The notes beneath the pieces are model-generated. The model saw only the letters and a program-made list of their open reading frames with translations, was not told the DNA's origin and did not search any database. The position numbers and the translations under genes are program-made. DNA of 64,000 nt from Palleronia sp. THAF1 (GTDB lineage Bacteria; Pseudomonadota; Alphaproteobacteria; Rhodobacterales; Rhodobacteraceae): assembly GCF_009363795.1 (NCBI RefSeq), contig NZ_CP045420.1, forward strand, positions 2,151,001-2,215,000, read 5' to 3'. Below are positions 37,751 to 50,237 of this stretch, piece by piece. The stretch's first letter is position 1. Every line of letters starts with the position of its first letter.

Positions 37751-39054
37751 TTTCCGGCTGGGGACGATACCCGCGCCTGCCGTCAGAGGTTGTACGCCCG
37801 GCCCCTGGTAGCCTGCCGGATGCAATGTCGGGCGGCCCGGTGATCGCACGCGGCGCGGGCCGCGCCTACGGAGATGCCGCCGTCTCGTTGCGCCGCACGG
37901 TTCAGATGGACCGCCACGACCGGATGCTCGATTTCGACGCAGAGACGGGGCTGTTGGTGGCCGAGGCGGGCGTCACGCTAGGCCAGATCATCGACGCTTT
38001 CCTACCCCGCGGCTGGTTTCCCGCCGTCACCCCCGGCACGCGGTTCGTAACGCTCGGCGGTGCCATCGCGGCGGATGTGCACGGCAAGAACCACCACCGA
38101 GACGGGGCCTTCCGCTCTTGCGTGGCATGGCTTGACCTTGTCGGGCCGGACGGCACCGAACAGCGCTGTTCGTCCCAGCAAAACGCCGACCTTTTCGACT
38201 GGACGCTCGGCGGCATGGGCCTGACCGGCATCGTCACGCGTGCGGCTATCCGCCTGCGCCGCGTGGAAAGCGCATGGATCGCGCAGAAAACCATCCCTTG
38301 TGCCAACCTGACCGACACGATGGCCGCATTCGAGGCCAACGCCGATGCCACCTATTCCGTCGCCTGGATAGATTGCCTGGCAACGGGTGCTGCGCGCGGC
38401 CGGTCGCTTCTGATGCTGGGCGAGCACGCCACGGCACAGCAATCCAAGCGCCGCAACCCATTGGCAACACCGAAGACGGACAGCAAATCCGTGCCCTTCG
38501 ACCTGCCCGGCTGGGCGCTGAATGGCCTGACCGTAAAAGCGTTCAACGCGTTCTACTGGCGCAAGGGCAAGTCCGGCCCGCGCCAGAGCCTCGTCGACTG
38601 GCAAAGCTTCTTCTACCCGCTCGACGCGATCCTCGGGTGGAACCGCATCTACGGGCGCAAGGGGTTCGTGCAGTTCCAGTGTGCTCTGCCGCTGGATACG
38701 GCCCAAACGGGGCTGGAAGCATTGCTGGACGAAATCGCCGCAGCGCGCGCGGGATCATTTCTTGCCGTCCTAAAACGTCTTGGTCCCGGTGCGGGCAAAT
38801 TCTCTTTCCCGATGGAAGGCTACACGCTGGCACTGGATTTCCCGGTGTCCGACAAGGTGCTGGCCCTCCTCGAGCGGCTGGACGCGATCACCATCGCCCA
38901 CGGCGGTCGCTTCTATCTGGCAAAGGACGCGCGGATGAAGGCGGCTACACTTCGCGCCGCCGACCCCCGTGCCGACAACTTGAAACGAATGCGCGACGAA
39001 ATGGGCCTGTCAGCCGGTTTCCGATCCGCCCAATCCGAAAGGCTCGCCCTATGA
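37747..39054 (+). CDS. DprE1-like FAD-dependent oxidase of decaprenylphosphoryl-ribose
   Basis: 435 residues, vanillyl-alcohol-oxidase fold: PCMH-type FAD domain with ARGAGRAYGDAA (about 34-45), TLGGAIAADVHGKNHHRDGAF (split here; HGKNHH at 112-117 matches the DprE1 block), and a C-terminal substrate domain with FSFPMEGYTLALDFP and YLAKDARM (Lys393). DprE1 oxidises the 2-prime hydroxyl of decaprenylphosphoryl-ribose. The position matching Mycobacterium tuberculosis Cys387 is Ala362. The ATG overlaps the UbiA gene by ATGA and the stop overlaps the SDR gene by ATGA, so all three are one unit. Identity rests on family motifs and context; substrate is inferred. Confidence 0.88.
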   Translation: MISGWGRYPRLPSEVVRPAPGSLPDAMSGGPVIARGAGRAYGDAAVSLRRTVQMDRHDRMLDFDAETGLLVAEAGVTLGQIIDAFLPRGWFPAVTPGTRFVTLGGAIAADVHGKNHHRDGAFRSCVAWLDLVGPDGTEQRCSSQQNADLFDWTLGGMGLTGIVTRAAIRLRRVESAWIAQKTIPCANLTDTMAAFEANADATYSVAWIDCLATGAARGRSLLMLGEHATAQQSKRRNPLATPKTDSKSVPFDLPGWALNGLTVKAFNAFYWRKGKSGPRQSLVDWQSFFYPLDAILGWNRIYGRKGFVQFQCALPLDTAQTGLEALLDEIAAARAGSFLAVLKRLGPGAGKFSFPMEGYTLALDFPVSDKVLALLERLDAITIAHGGRFYLAKDARMKAATLRAADPRADNLKRMRDEMGLSAGFRSAQSERLAL

Positions 39055-39791
39055 GCACCCCCGCCCCGGTCCTGATCCTTGGTGCAAAATCGGGAATGGG
39101 TCTTGCTTGCGCCCATGCCTTTGCCGCGAAAGGCCACCCGATCCAGCTGGCGGCCCGCGACGTGCAACGGCTTGAAGATGACCGCGCGGATATCGCGACG
39201 CGCCATGATGTGCCGGTTTCACTGCATGAATTCGACGCGCTGGAGACGGACAGCATGACCGCCATGCTCGACGCCCTGCCCGACCAGCCCGAAATCGCGC
39301 TTTGTGCCGTCGGCATCCTTGGCGAACAATCGGACGCGCAGACCGATATGGCCGAGGCTGCGCGCGTCATGCGTTCGAACTTCGAAGGACCGGCGTTGCT
39401 GCTGGGAGAGATCGCCAATCGGTTCGAGGCGCGCGGATCGGGCCGGATCGTCGGCATTTCGTCCGTCGCAGGAGAGCGTGGGCGCAAGTCCAACTACGTC
39501 TACGGCGCGGCAAAGGCCGGGTTCACCGCTTTCCTCTCCGGCTTGCGCAATCGCCTGACGGGCAGCGGCGTGCAGGTCACAACGGTCATTCCCGGTTTCG
39601 TCTCGACAGACATGATCGCGGGCAAGAAAACGCCCGCCCCGCTGACGGCATCACCGCAAGAGGCGGCAAACGCCATCGTGGATGGCGTGATGAAGGGGCG
39701 CGACGTGATCTACGTGAAGGGTCGCTGGCGTTTGGTGATGGCCGTGATCCGCAGCCTACCCGAAAGCGTGTTCAAGAAGACGGATTTCTAG
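39051..39791 (+). CDS. DprE2-like short-chain dehydrogenase
   Basis: 246 residues, SDR fold. NAD-binding LILGAKSGMGLACA (8-21), active-site Ser in GISSVAGERG (near 138) and YGAAKAG (Tyr-x3-Lys near 151). The C-terminal tail YVKGRWRLVMAVIRSLPESVF is typical of the DprE2 group, where a hydrophobic end associates with the membrane. Expected role: reduces the 2-keto intermediate from DprE1 to decaprenylphosphoryl-arabinofuranose. Coupled to the DprE1-like gene by ATGA overlap; convergent with galE after 13 bases. Confidence 0.87.
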   Translation: MSTPAPVLILGAKSGMGLACAHAFAAKGHPIQLAARDVQRLEDDRADIATRHDVPVSLHEFDALETDSMTAMLDALPDQPEIALCAVGILGEQSDAQTDMAEAARVMRSNFEGPALLLGEIANRFEARGSGRIVGISSVAGERGRKSNYVYGAAKAGFTAFLSGLRNRLTGSGVQVTTVIPGFVSTDMIAGKKTPAPLTASPQEAANAIVDGVMKGRDVIYVKGRWRLVMAVIRSLPESVFKKTDF

Positions 39792-39804
39792 ACGCCGCGC
39801 TCAA

Positions 39805-40827
39805 TCAACCGTCGCGATAGCCGTTCGGGTTCTGCTGCTGCCAGTTCCAGGTGCTCGCGCACATCTCGTGCAGGTCCATTTCCGGCGACCAGCCAAGAAC
39901 GTCGCGCGCCCGCTCAGTCGAGGCGTAGTAGCTGCCCAAATCGCCCGCCCGACGGTCGACCACCTTGTAAGGCACCCGCCGGTTCGAGGCACGCTCGAAC
40001 GCGCGGATCATCTCCATCACCGTCACGCCCTGCCCCGTGCCGACATTGCAACTGTCGCAGCCCGGCCGTTCCAACACACGTTCCACCGCCGCGACATGCG
40101 CACGGGCAAGGTCGCTGACGTGGATATAGTCGCGCTCTCCGGTGCCATCACGGGTGTCATAGTCATCGCCGAAGACCGACAACTTTTGCCGCCGCCCCAC
40201 GGCGACCTGCGCGATGAAGGGCATCAGGTTGTCCGGGCGGCCCGTGGGGTCTTCGCCGATGCGGCCGGATTCGTCTGCGCCCACCGGGTTGAAGTAGCGC
40301 AGCAGCATCGCGCCCGCGTCCCCGTTGGCGTGGCACCAGTCGCGGATCACGGTTTCGGCCATGGCCTTCGTGCGCCCGTAGGTGTTGGACGGGTTGATCG
40401 GGTGCGCCTCGTCGAAGGGCAGGTAGGATGGAGTGCCATAAACCGTGGCAGAGGACGAAAACACCATCCGCCGGCTGCCCTGTTTGTCCATCGCGCGCAG
40501 CAGGTTCACCGTGCCCTGCACGTTTGTCGTGTAGTACTCCAACGGCTCGGCTTCCGACTCGCCGACCGCCTTCAGACCGGCGAAATGGATCGCCGCGTCT
40601 GGACGGAACGCATCCACCGCCGCCGACAAATCCCGCATTGACCGCACATCGCCTTCTGTCGTCCCGATGGGCGCGCCGGTCAATTCGGTTACGCGCCGAA
40701 GCGCGCGGGGCGACGAGTTGTGGAAATTATCGAACACATGCACGTCGTAGCGCGCGCGTAAAAGCGCCAACACCGTGTGCGATCCGATGAAGCCAGCGCC
40801 GCCAGTCACGAATATTCTTTGTGCCAT
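39805..40827 (-). CDS. galE: UDP-glucose 4-epimerase
   Basis: Extended SDR, 340 residues: interconverts UDP-glucose and UDP-galactose for surface polysaccharide. GGAGFIGSH (9-17) binds NAD; catalytic SSSATVYG (Ser near 123) and YGRTKAMAE (Tyr near 148 with Lys). YFNPVGADESGRIGEDP and IRAFERASNR match GalE. It is convergent with the arabinose-lipid genes and divergent from a GNAT gene, across a 143-base gap where I see no reliable promoter. Substrate range (UDP-Glc or UDP-GlcNAc) cannot be told from sequence alone. Confidence 0.93.
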   Translation of the reverse strand: MAQRIFVTGGAGFIGSHTVLALLRARYDVHVFDNFHNSSPRALRRVTELTGAPIGTTEGDVRSMRDLSAAVDAFRPDAAIHFAGLKAVGESEAEPLEYYTTNVQGTVNLLRAMDKQGSRRMVFSSSATVYGTPSYLPFDEAHPINPSNTYGRTKAMAETVIRDWCHANGDAGAMLLRYFNPVGADESGRIGEDPTGRPDNLMPFIAQVAVGRRQKLSVFGDDYDTRDGTGERDYIHVSDLARAHVAAVERVLERPGCDSCNVGTGQGVTVMEMIRAFERASNRRVPYKVVDRRAGDLGSYYASTERARDVLGWSPEMDLHEMCASTWNWQQQNPNGYRDG

Positions 40828-40970
40828 TCCGGATCCCCGTTGCCCTGCCCTGCGGGTTGCGTCAGTCTGTTAGCGTCTTGCTGGGCGTCGGGCCAGTACC
40901 GAATCGAAAGCGGCTGGCCGCAGAGGTTGACTTGCCAGTTTAAGGCATTGAACTGATTGAACGACCGATT

Positions 40971-41438
40971 ATGAACATCGCGCCCGCGCATCTGTCCGAT
41001 CCTGCCGTGCTGGCTTTGCTGTCGGCCCATGTCGCCCATTGCGACGGATCCAGCCCGGCGGAAAGCAATCACCGGCTAGAGGCCGCGGCGCTGGATCGTC
41101 CTGAGATCACTGTGTTGGGCGCATGGAAAGGGGCCGATCTGGCGGGCATCGGCGCGTTGATGCGGCTGTCCGCGCAGGAAGGCGAGATCAAGTCGATGCA
41201 CACCGCCGCCAGCCATCGCGGGCGTGGCGTTGCGCGGGCGATCCTTGTGGCCCTCATCGCTCAGGCGCGCGCGGATGGGCTGACCGCGTTGCTGCTGGAA
41301 ACAGGATCGAACTCACCCTTCGCCGCCGCCCGCGCGTTGTACGAAGCGCACGGCTTCAAGCCGACTTCTCCCTTCGCAAACTACGGCCCCGATCCGTGGA
41401 GCGTCTTCTACGCCCTTTCTTTGATGGACGCGGCCTGA
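40971..41438 (+). CDS. GNAT family N-acetyltransferase
   Basis: 155 residues, single GNAT fold. The acetyl-CoA loop is SHRGRGVARAILVALI (near 80-95), preceded by GEIKSMHTAA (motif D/A strand), and the C-terminal RALYEAHGFKPTSPFANYGPDPWSVFYA is the usual family ending in which the Tyr acts on the CoA thiolate. Closest in style to YsnE/PhnO-like enzymes that acetylate small molecules. Substrate unknown. No Shine-Dalgarno of strength. It lies 80 bases before the TRAP operon but has no evident link to it. Confidence 0.87.
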   Translation: MNIAPAHLSDPAVLALLSAHVAHCDGSSPAESNHRLEAAALDRPEITVLGAWKGADLAGIGALMRLSAQEGEIKSMHTAASHRGRGVARAILVALIAQARADGLTALLLETGSNSPFAAARALYEAHGFKPTSPFANYGPDPWSVFYALSLMDAA

Positions 41439-41518
41439 GATGGGCTGTTGCTTGCCGCCCGGTTCGGGCAGACAGGGCCAAGATCAGACGCAACCCGACA
41501 CGATTCAGGGAGGATGAC

Positions 41519-42544
41519 ATGTCCAACTTCACGCGCGCCCTTGCCTTCGCAACGACCGCCATGGTCTCGACCGCGGCGCAGGCGCAGGAATTCACTTTTT
41601 CGATCCATCACTTTCTAAGCCCGAAGGCGATCACGCAGACGGTGCTGTTGGAAAGCTGGGTGGAGGCAGTCGAGACCGCGTCCGACGGGCGGCTGGCGTT
41701 CGAGATCTTTCCATCCATGTCGCTCGGCGGTGCCCCGCCGGAACTGTACAGCCAAGTGCGCGACGGTGTGGCCGACCTTGTCTGGACGCTGCCGGGTTAT
41801 ACCCCCGGCGTCTTCCCCCGCGTCGAGGTCTTCGAACTGCCCGGCGTTCACGTGGGCGACGCGCGCGCGACGAACATGGCCATCCAAGAGATGATGCCCG
41901 ACCTCGCCGCCGACTTCGAAGACGTGCACCCGATCCTTGTTCACGTGCATTCCGGCAACGCGCTGCACTTGAATGGCGCGAATGTCACCGAAATCGGCGA
42001 TCTCAATGGCCTGAAAGTCCGCAGCCCGTCCCGCACCGGGGCTTGGGTGCTTGAAGAACTGGGCGCCGAACCCGTCGGCATGCCCGTTCCGGCGCTGCCG
42101 CAGGCGCTGTCGAAGAAAACCGTGGACGCGGGGCTCGTGCCGTTCGAAGTGGCCATCCCACTAGGACTGGCAGAATTGACGACTGCCTCTGTCGAACTGA
42201 ACGAGGGCGCGCGCTTCGGCACGTCCACTTTTCTCTTCGCCATGAACAAGGACCGCTACGAGTCGCTACCCGACGACCTGCGCCAGATCATCGACGACCA
42301 TTCCGGTGCGGCTTTGGCCGAGGAGATGGGCGTGGCTTGGAACGAGATCGAACCCGTCGGCAAGCAGATCGCGCGTGACGCGGGCAATACCGTGACCGCA
42401 CTGGATGCAGAGGCCACTGCCGCCTTTGACCCGATGTTCGAAGCTGTCGCCCAGCGTTGGGTCGCGGAAGTCGAGAGCGCAGGCATCGACGGCGCTGCTC
42501 TGCTCGACAAAGCACGTTCTGCCGTTCAGGCGAACGCACAGTAA
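41519..42544 (+). CDS. dctP: TRAP transporter substrate-binding protein
   Basis: 341 residues, periplasmic receptor of a TRAP importer (DctP family). Signal peptide MSNFTRALAFATTAMVSTAAQAQ with cleavage after AQA. The family signature MSLGGAPPELYSQVRDGVADLVW is split over about 65-90, and GLKVRSPSRTGAWVLEELGAEPVGMPVPAL includes the Arg (near 160) that salt-bridges the carboxylate of the ligand in most DctP proteins. AGGGAGGA gives a strong ribosome site. First of four genes ending in pobA, so the ligand is probably an aromatic carboxylate such as 4-hydroxybenzoate (inference). Confidence 0.93.
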   Translation: MSNFTRALAFATTAMVSTAAQAQEFTFSIHHFLSPKAITQTVLLESWVEAVETASDGRLAFEIFPSMSLGGAPPELYSQVRDGVADLVWTLPGYTPGVFPRVEVFELPGVHVGDARATNMAIQEMMPDLAADFEDVHPILVHVHSGNALHLNGANVTEIGDLNGLKVRSPSRTGAWVLEELGAEPVGMPVPALPQALSKKTVDAGLVPFEVAIPLGLAELTTASVELNEGARFGTSTFLFAMNKDRYESLPDDLRQIIDDHSGAALAEEMGVAWNEIEPVGKQIARDAGNTVTALDAEATAAFDPMFEAVAQRWVAEVESAGIDGAALLDKARSAVQANAQ

Positions 42545-42555
42545 CCGGCGCGCCC

Positions 42556-43048
42556 ATGCCATTGCGGATTTCATTGGAACGGATCATCCGGGCATGGGCG
42601 CTGCTCGGCGGCCTTGTGTTGCTGGTGATCGTTGGCCTGACGGCGGTGAACGCCGCGGGCTTCACCGCCGACGCCGTTGCCGGTGCGTTGGGTGGCAATG
42701 TATCCGGACTGCCGGGATACGAGGACGCGGTGACACTGTTCGTTGGCGTCGCGGCGCTGGCGATGTTCCCCTACTGCCAAATGGTTGGCGGGCACGCTGC
42801 GGTGGATGTCTTCATGTCCCGCGCGCCCGGTTGGGCGAACCGAAGCGTCGCGCTGCTATCCGGTCTGCTGATCGCCGCCTTCGCCATCTGGCTGGCATGG
42901 ATGCTGTCTCTTGGCACGCTGGAAACCCGGTCGGACGCGACCGAGACTGCTGTTCTGGGTTGGCCGGTCTGGATCTTCATGCCGACCGCCGTAGTGTCTT
43001 GCGTCCTATGGGCGCTGGCCACTTTGCTTCAGACGTTCGGAGCGCCCG

Positions 43049-43059
<11 letters not shown>
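42556..43059 (+). CDS. dctQ: TRAP transporter small permease
   Basis: 167 residues, four membrane helices (about 16-36, 55-75, 92-112, 135-155), the DctQ component that couples receptor and large permease. YEDAVTLFVGVAALAMFPYCQMVGGHAAVDVF is the family block (given in two parts: helix 2 then GHAAVDVF). Start ATG is 11 bases after dctP; its 3-prime end overlaps dctM by 11 bases. Confidence 0.9.
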
Positions 43060-46428
<3,369 letters not shown>

Positions 46429-46436
<8 letters not shown>

Positions 46437-46725
46437 CGCAGACCTGCGCACCACCCGGTCCCCGCAGCGGAATGCCCGAAACCGGCTCTGTCGCTTCAAT
46501 GGCCAGACCGTAGCACCCGTTGCCGTCGCGGATCAGCATGGCGGGGGACATGCCTGCGGGCAACGCGGCCAGAGCAGCCGGAGACGTGCCGCGCGGGGCC
46601 TGGAACGCGGGGGCGGGTGCGGAAGCGGTCTCGACACCCCCGGCGCTCTCGGTCGTCGTGCCGGTTTCCGGCATCACACAGCCGGTCAGACCCACTGCAA
46701 CAGCTATCATCACCCAAATCCGCAT
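46429..46725 (-). CDS. Small hypothetical lipoprotein
   Basis: 98 residues, not recognised. Signal with lipobox: MRIWVMIAVAVGLTGCVMPE (Cys16 lipidated). Then a Ser/Ala/Thr-rich linker and a short C-terminal domain with MLIRDGNGCYGLAIEATEPVSG and a final GGAQVCDA; two Cys (in NGCYG and QVCDA) could form a disulfide in the periplasm. GGGGGAT lies before the ATG. It overlaps the DUF1989 gene by eight bases and may share its transcript. The 165 bases upstream, to the next gene, hold no recognisable feature. Confidence 0.65.
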
Positions 46726-46890
46726 ACGTTCATCCCCCGTTCCGCGACAGGAGCAGACGCTGGCAAGGGCGCGCGTCGGGGTCAAGGCGATCCCGCTCGT
46801 TAAAATCCAAGGTATTTTATCCCGTGGCATTAACACCTCGGTGCCCACGATGCTGTAATTTCGACGGCATCGAAGCCAGGGAACCGCGCG

Positions 46891-47208
46891 ATGATCGAAT
46901 CGACAGCCTCCGTCACTGCCGTTCAGGCGGCTCGCATGCCGCAAACGGTTTCTCCTGCAGTGGTCGAACCGATTGTGCCGCGTGATCCCAACGCTCTTGT
47001 CGGGCCGCGCCCCAGCTTCGACGTGACCCCACTGGAACGTCTACGCGAAGCCCGCCCGATCGACGAAGCCTCCATTCCCGCGGATGGTGATGGTCAAACG
47101 GATACATCGGTGGAACAGCCTGTTGGTTCGGCCGGTCCCGATCCGGATGTCGTCCCTGCCGACCTCGATCCTCCCGGCAAGGGCACCGCCGTGGACATCC
47201 GCGCCTGA
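46891..47208 (+). CDS. Hypothetical protein, low complexity
   Basis: 105 residues, no family recognised. Pro/Asp/Val rich and acidic toward the end (GSAGPDPDVVPADLDPPGKG), with no signal peptide or membrane segment; probably disordered. AGGGAA precedes the ATG by about nine bases. It stands 81 bases ahead of accB on the same strand. It could be a real small gene or a spurious frame; the opposite-strand alternative in this region has no start site support. Confidence 0.45.
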   Translation: MIESTASVTAVQAARMPQTVSPAVVEPIVPRDPNALVGPRPSFDVTPLERLREARPIDEASIPADGDGQTDTSVEQPVGSAGPDPDVVPADLDPPGKGTAVDIRA

Positions 47209-47289
47209 CGTCGCTTTCCACCCGCCGCCAGTTGGCCTATATCCCATCCCAGACACCCGAAAAACGGGACGCGGACAGGTGAGGACAGC

Positions 47290-47772
47290 ATGAGCGACAG
47301 CAAACACCAAGACGACGTGGCCTTCATCCAGGCGCTCGCCGAACTCCTTCGGGAAAACGATCTGACCGAATTGCGCGTGAAGCGTGAATACGCCGAGGAT
47401 GACAGCCTGGACGTACGCGTCAGCCGTGGCGGCCCGGCTCCTGCCCCGATGATGCAGGCCTACGCCCCGCAACCCGCCGCCCCGCAGCCTGCCACAGCAG
47501 CCGAAGCCCCGGCTGCTCCGGCCGATCCGGCCAGCGACCCCGGCGCGGTGCCATCACCAATGGTCGGCACCGTCTACCTGGCCGGAGAGCCGGGTGCCGC
47601 GCCGTTCGTCCAAGTCGGCGACAAGGTCGAAGAAGGCGCGACTCTGCTGATCGTCGAGGCGATGAAAACCATGAACCACATCCCTGCCCCACGATCCGGC
47701 ACGGTGAAAGACATCCTCGTGCCCGACGGCGCGCCCGTCGAATACGGCACACCGCTCGTCATCCTCGCCTGA
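47290..47772 (+). CDS. accB: Biotin carboxyl carrier protein of acetyl-CoA carboxylase
   Basis: 160 residues. N-terminal helical part, a Pro/Ala-rich flexible linker at about 50-85, and a C-terminal biotinyl domain with EAMKTMNHI, where Lys (near 126) takes biotin. [15 protein letters not shown] at the domain start is the protruding thumb type of AccB. With AccC it makes carboxybiotin for malonyl-CoA and fatty acid synthesis. AGGTGAGGA upstream of the ATG; 10 bases before accC. Confidence 0.96.
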   Translation: MSDSKHQDDVAFIQALAELLRENDLTELRVKREYAEDDSLDVRVSRGGPAPAPMMQAYAPQPAAPQPATAAEAPAAPADPASDPGAVPSPMVGTVYLAGEPGAAPFVQVGDKVEEGATLLIVEAMKTMNHIPAPRSGTVKDILVPDGAPVEYGTPLVILA

Positions 47773-47782
47773 GGGGCCTCTT

Positions 47783-49135
47783 ATGTTCGACAAGATCCTC
47801 ATCGCCAATCGCGGCGAGATCGCGCTTCGGGTCATCCGCGCGGCGCGCGAGATGGGCGTGGCCACGGTCGCTGTCCACTCCACCGCAGACGCGGACGCTA
47901 TGCATGTGCGCATGGCCGACGAATCCGTCTGCATCGGCCCGCCCTCGGCGGCGCAATCCTACCTGAATTTCCCGGCGATCATTTCTGCCTGCGAAGTCAC
48001 CGGCGCGCAGGCGATCCACCCCGGCTATGGATTTCTGTCGGAAAACGCGAACTTCGTGCAGATCGTCGAAGACCATCAGCTGACCTTCATCGGCCCCAAG
48101 GCCGAGCACATCCGCATCATGGGCGACAAGATTACCGCCAAGGACACGATGAAAGCCCTTGGCGTTCCCTGCGTTCCCGGCTCCGAAGGCGGCGTGCCCA
48201 ATCTGGAAACCGCCAAACGCGTGGCGGAAGAGGTTGGTTTTCCCCTGATCGTCAAAGCGACTGCCGGTGGCGGCGGGCGCGGCATGAAGCTGGCCCGTAC
48301 GGCTGCGGATCTGGAAAGCGCGTTCCAGACCGCGCGATCCGAGGCCAAAGCCGCCTTCGGCAACGACGAAGTCTATCTTGAGCGCTATCTCGACACGCCC
48401 CGACATATCGAGGTGCAGGTCTTCGGTGATGGCAAGGGCAACGCCGTCCATCTGGGCGAACGCGACTGCTCGCTGCAACGGCGCCACCAGAAAGTGCTGG
48501 AGGAAGCACCCGGTCCGTCGATCACGTCAGAGGAACGCGCGCGTATCGGCGCAACCTGCGCCGACGCCGTCGCGCGCATCGGCTATTCCGGCGCGGGCAC
48601 CATCGAATTCCTGTACGAAAACGGAGAGTTCTTCTTCATCGAGATGAACACCCGCCTGCAGGTCGAACACCCCGTGACCGAAGCGATCTTCGGCGTGGAC
48701 CTCGTGCGCGAACAGATCCGCATCGCCGCTGGCGAGCCTCTGTCGTTCAGCCAAGACGATCTGCAGATCAACGGCCACGCCATCGAAGTGCGCATCAACG
48801 CCGAAAAGCTGCCCAGCTTCTCGCCCTCACCCGGCAAGATCACGCAGTATCATGCGCCCGGGGGGCTTGGCGTGCGCATGGATAGCGCGCTTTACGATGG
48901 CTACCGCATCCCACCCTATTACGACTCGCTGATCGCCAAGCTCATCGTGCATGGCCGGGATCGCCCAGAGGCTTTGGCGCGCCTGAACCGCGCATTGGGA
49001 GAGTTGATCGTGGATGGCATCGACACCACCGTACCGCTGTTCCGCGCACTTCTCGAGGCTGAAGCCGTCCAGACCGGCGACTACACGATCCACTGGCTGG
49101 AAAAATTCCTGGAAGAAAATCCGCCGGTCGGCTGA
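47783..49135 (+). CDS. accC: Acetyl-CoA carboxylase biotin carboxylase subunit
   Basis: 450 residues, ATP-grasp enzyme that carboxylates biotin on AccB. N-terminal [20 protein letters not shown], Gly-rich ATP loop [14 protein letters not shown] near 160-173, [18 protein letters not shown] near 228, and [14 protein letters not shown] near 288 with catalytic Glu/Arg are all intact. Length and order accB-accC are standard. Five bases separate it from aat. Confidence 0.97.
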   Translation: MFDKILIANRGEIALRVIRAAREMGVATVAVHSTADADAMHVRMADESVCIGPPSAAQSYLNFPAIISACEVTGAQAIHPGYGFLSENANFVQIVEDHQLTFIGPKAEHIRIMGDKITAKDTMKALGVPCVPGSEGGVPNLETAKRVAEEVGFPLIVKATAGGGGRGMKLARTAADLESAFQTARSEAKAAFGNDEVYLERYLDTPRHIEVQVFGDGKGNAVHLGERDCSLQRRHQKVLEEAPGPSITSEERARIGATCADAVARIGYSGAGTIEFLYENGEFFFIEMNTRLQVEHPVTEAIFGVDLVREQIRIAAGEPLSFSQDDLQINGHAIEVRINAEKLPSFSPSPGKITQYHAPGGLGVRMDSALYDGYRIPPYYDSLIAKLIVHGRDRPEALARLNRALGELIVDGIDTTVPLFRALLEAEAVQTGDYTIHWLEKFLEENPPVG

Positions 49136-49140
49136 CGCGC

Positions 49141-49791
49141 ATGAAGGAAGATCGCCTGTCGCTGACCCCGGATCTATTGCTACGGGCCTACGCGCGCGGC
49201 ATCTTCCCCATGGCCGAAGCGCAGGACGCCGAAGAGATCTTCTGGGTCGATCCGCGCGACCGAGGTATCTTTCCACTCGACGGCTTCAAGCTGTCGCGCT
49301 CCCTGCGTCGCCGCGTCCGTGCCGAGCCCTTCCGAATTGCCTTCGATACGGATTTCACTGGCGTCGTCGCAGGGTGCGCCGCACGGGATGAGACTTGGAT
49401 CAACGCTGAAATCGCATCTCTTTATGGGCAGTTGCACCGGATCGGGCATGCCCACTCCATCGAGGTCTTTGAGGATGACTCGCTCGTCGGTGGCGTCTAC
49501 GGCGTCACGCTGGGGGCAGCCTTCTTCGGTGAATCGATGTTCTCACGCCGAAAAGATGCGTCCAAGATTGCTTTGGCATACTTGATAGACCGGCTGCGTG
49601 ACTGCGGGTTCAAGCTGTTCGACACGCAGTTCATCACGCCGCATCTGGCATCGCTCGGCGCGCTGGAAATCAGCCGCGCTGAATACCACCGACGCCTCGC
49701 AAATGCTCTGGCACGCCCCGCGCTTTTCGATGCGGCGCGTCCCGTTCCCTCACCCGATCAAACGATACAGCGCATCACCCAGACGTCATAG
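49141..49791 (+). CDS. aat: Leucyl/phenylalanyl-tRNA-protein transferase
   Basis: 216 residues, GNAT-like Aat family: adds Leu or Phe from tRNA to N-terminal Arg/Lys, making N-degrons read by ClpS. Family start LTPDLLLRAYARGIFPMAEA, central WINAEIASLYGQLHRIGHAHSIE in two blocks, and GGVYGVTLGAAFFGESMFSRRKDASKIAL are intact (written in parts). FDTQFITPHLASLGA is the C-terminal block. It follows accC and overlaps the convergent DUF2155 gene by 34 bases. ClpS is at 33356 and ClpP at 52478 in this window. Confidence 0.96.
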   Translation: MKEDRLSLTPDLLLRAYARGIFPMAEAQDAEEIFWVDPRDRGIFPLDGFKLSRSLRRRVRAEPFRIAFDTDFTGVVAGCAARDETWINAEIASLYGQLHRIGHAHSIEVFEDDSLVGGVYGVTLGAAFFGESMFSRRKDASKIALAYLIDRLRDCGFKLFDTQFITPHLASLGALEISRAEYHRRLANALARPALFDAARPVPSPDQTIQRITQTS

Positions 49792-50237
49792 CGCGGGTGC
49801 TCCAGCGCGTTCAACGCGGGGGCCTGAGCGATCATCCATCCCGAGAAGATCGTCGCATCGGCGCCCTGTTCGCGGATGACGAGATGTGCGTAGGCGTTCC
49901 CGGCCGGGTTCGTTTCGGGATAGCGACACTCTGACAGGCTGACTTGCAGGCGACCGACAGTCGCCGACTGGCCGGCGCCAAGTTCTATATCCTGCACATC
50001 GCCGGTCAGCTTATCGAGCTTGCGCAGGATCACCGCCCGCCCCGGAGCGACGCGGTCACGCACCTCTTCCGTCACATCGTCGTTCAGCGGGATCAGAATA
50101 CCGTTCTCGATATCCTGCTGCATGATATCGCCGTTGTCTTGGAACAGCTCTCCCGCGCCCGGGATTTCGATGACGCCGTCATCCTGAGCAAAAGCGGGCG
50201 CCGCGATCAGGGCAAGCGCGAGCGTTAGCCGCATCAT
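49758..50237 (-). CDS. DUF2155 periplasmic protein
   Basis: 159 residues. Signal peptide [18 protein letters not shown] with cleavage after AFA, then an acidic segment and the DUF2155 domain with [30 protein letters not shown] and [27 protein letters not shown]. Conserved in alphaproteobacteria; function unknown. Start at 50237 makes an ATGA overlap with the NDUFA12-like gene; the next codon is also ATG. Its 3-prime end overlaps aat by 34 bases on the other strand. Confidence 0.87.
   Translation of the reverse strand: MMRLTLALALIAAPAFAQDDGVIEIPGAGELFQDNGDIMQQDIENGILIPLNDDVTEEVRDRVAPGRAVILRKLDKLTGDVQDIELGAGQSATVGRLQVSLSECRYPETNPAGNAYAHLVIREQGADATIFSGWMIAQAPALNALEHPRYDVWVMRCIV

Noticed and set aside
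40921-40970. Sigma-70 promoter TTGACT before the GNAT gene
   Set aside because: A TTGACT is present, but no acceptable -10 at the right spacing.
46803-46830. Extra copy of the 3-prime element (AAGGTATTTTATC) on the plus strand
   Set aside because: Only GGTATTT matches; the GGAACGATGAA half is absent and no gene ends there.
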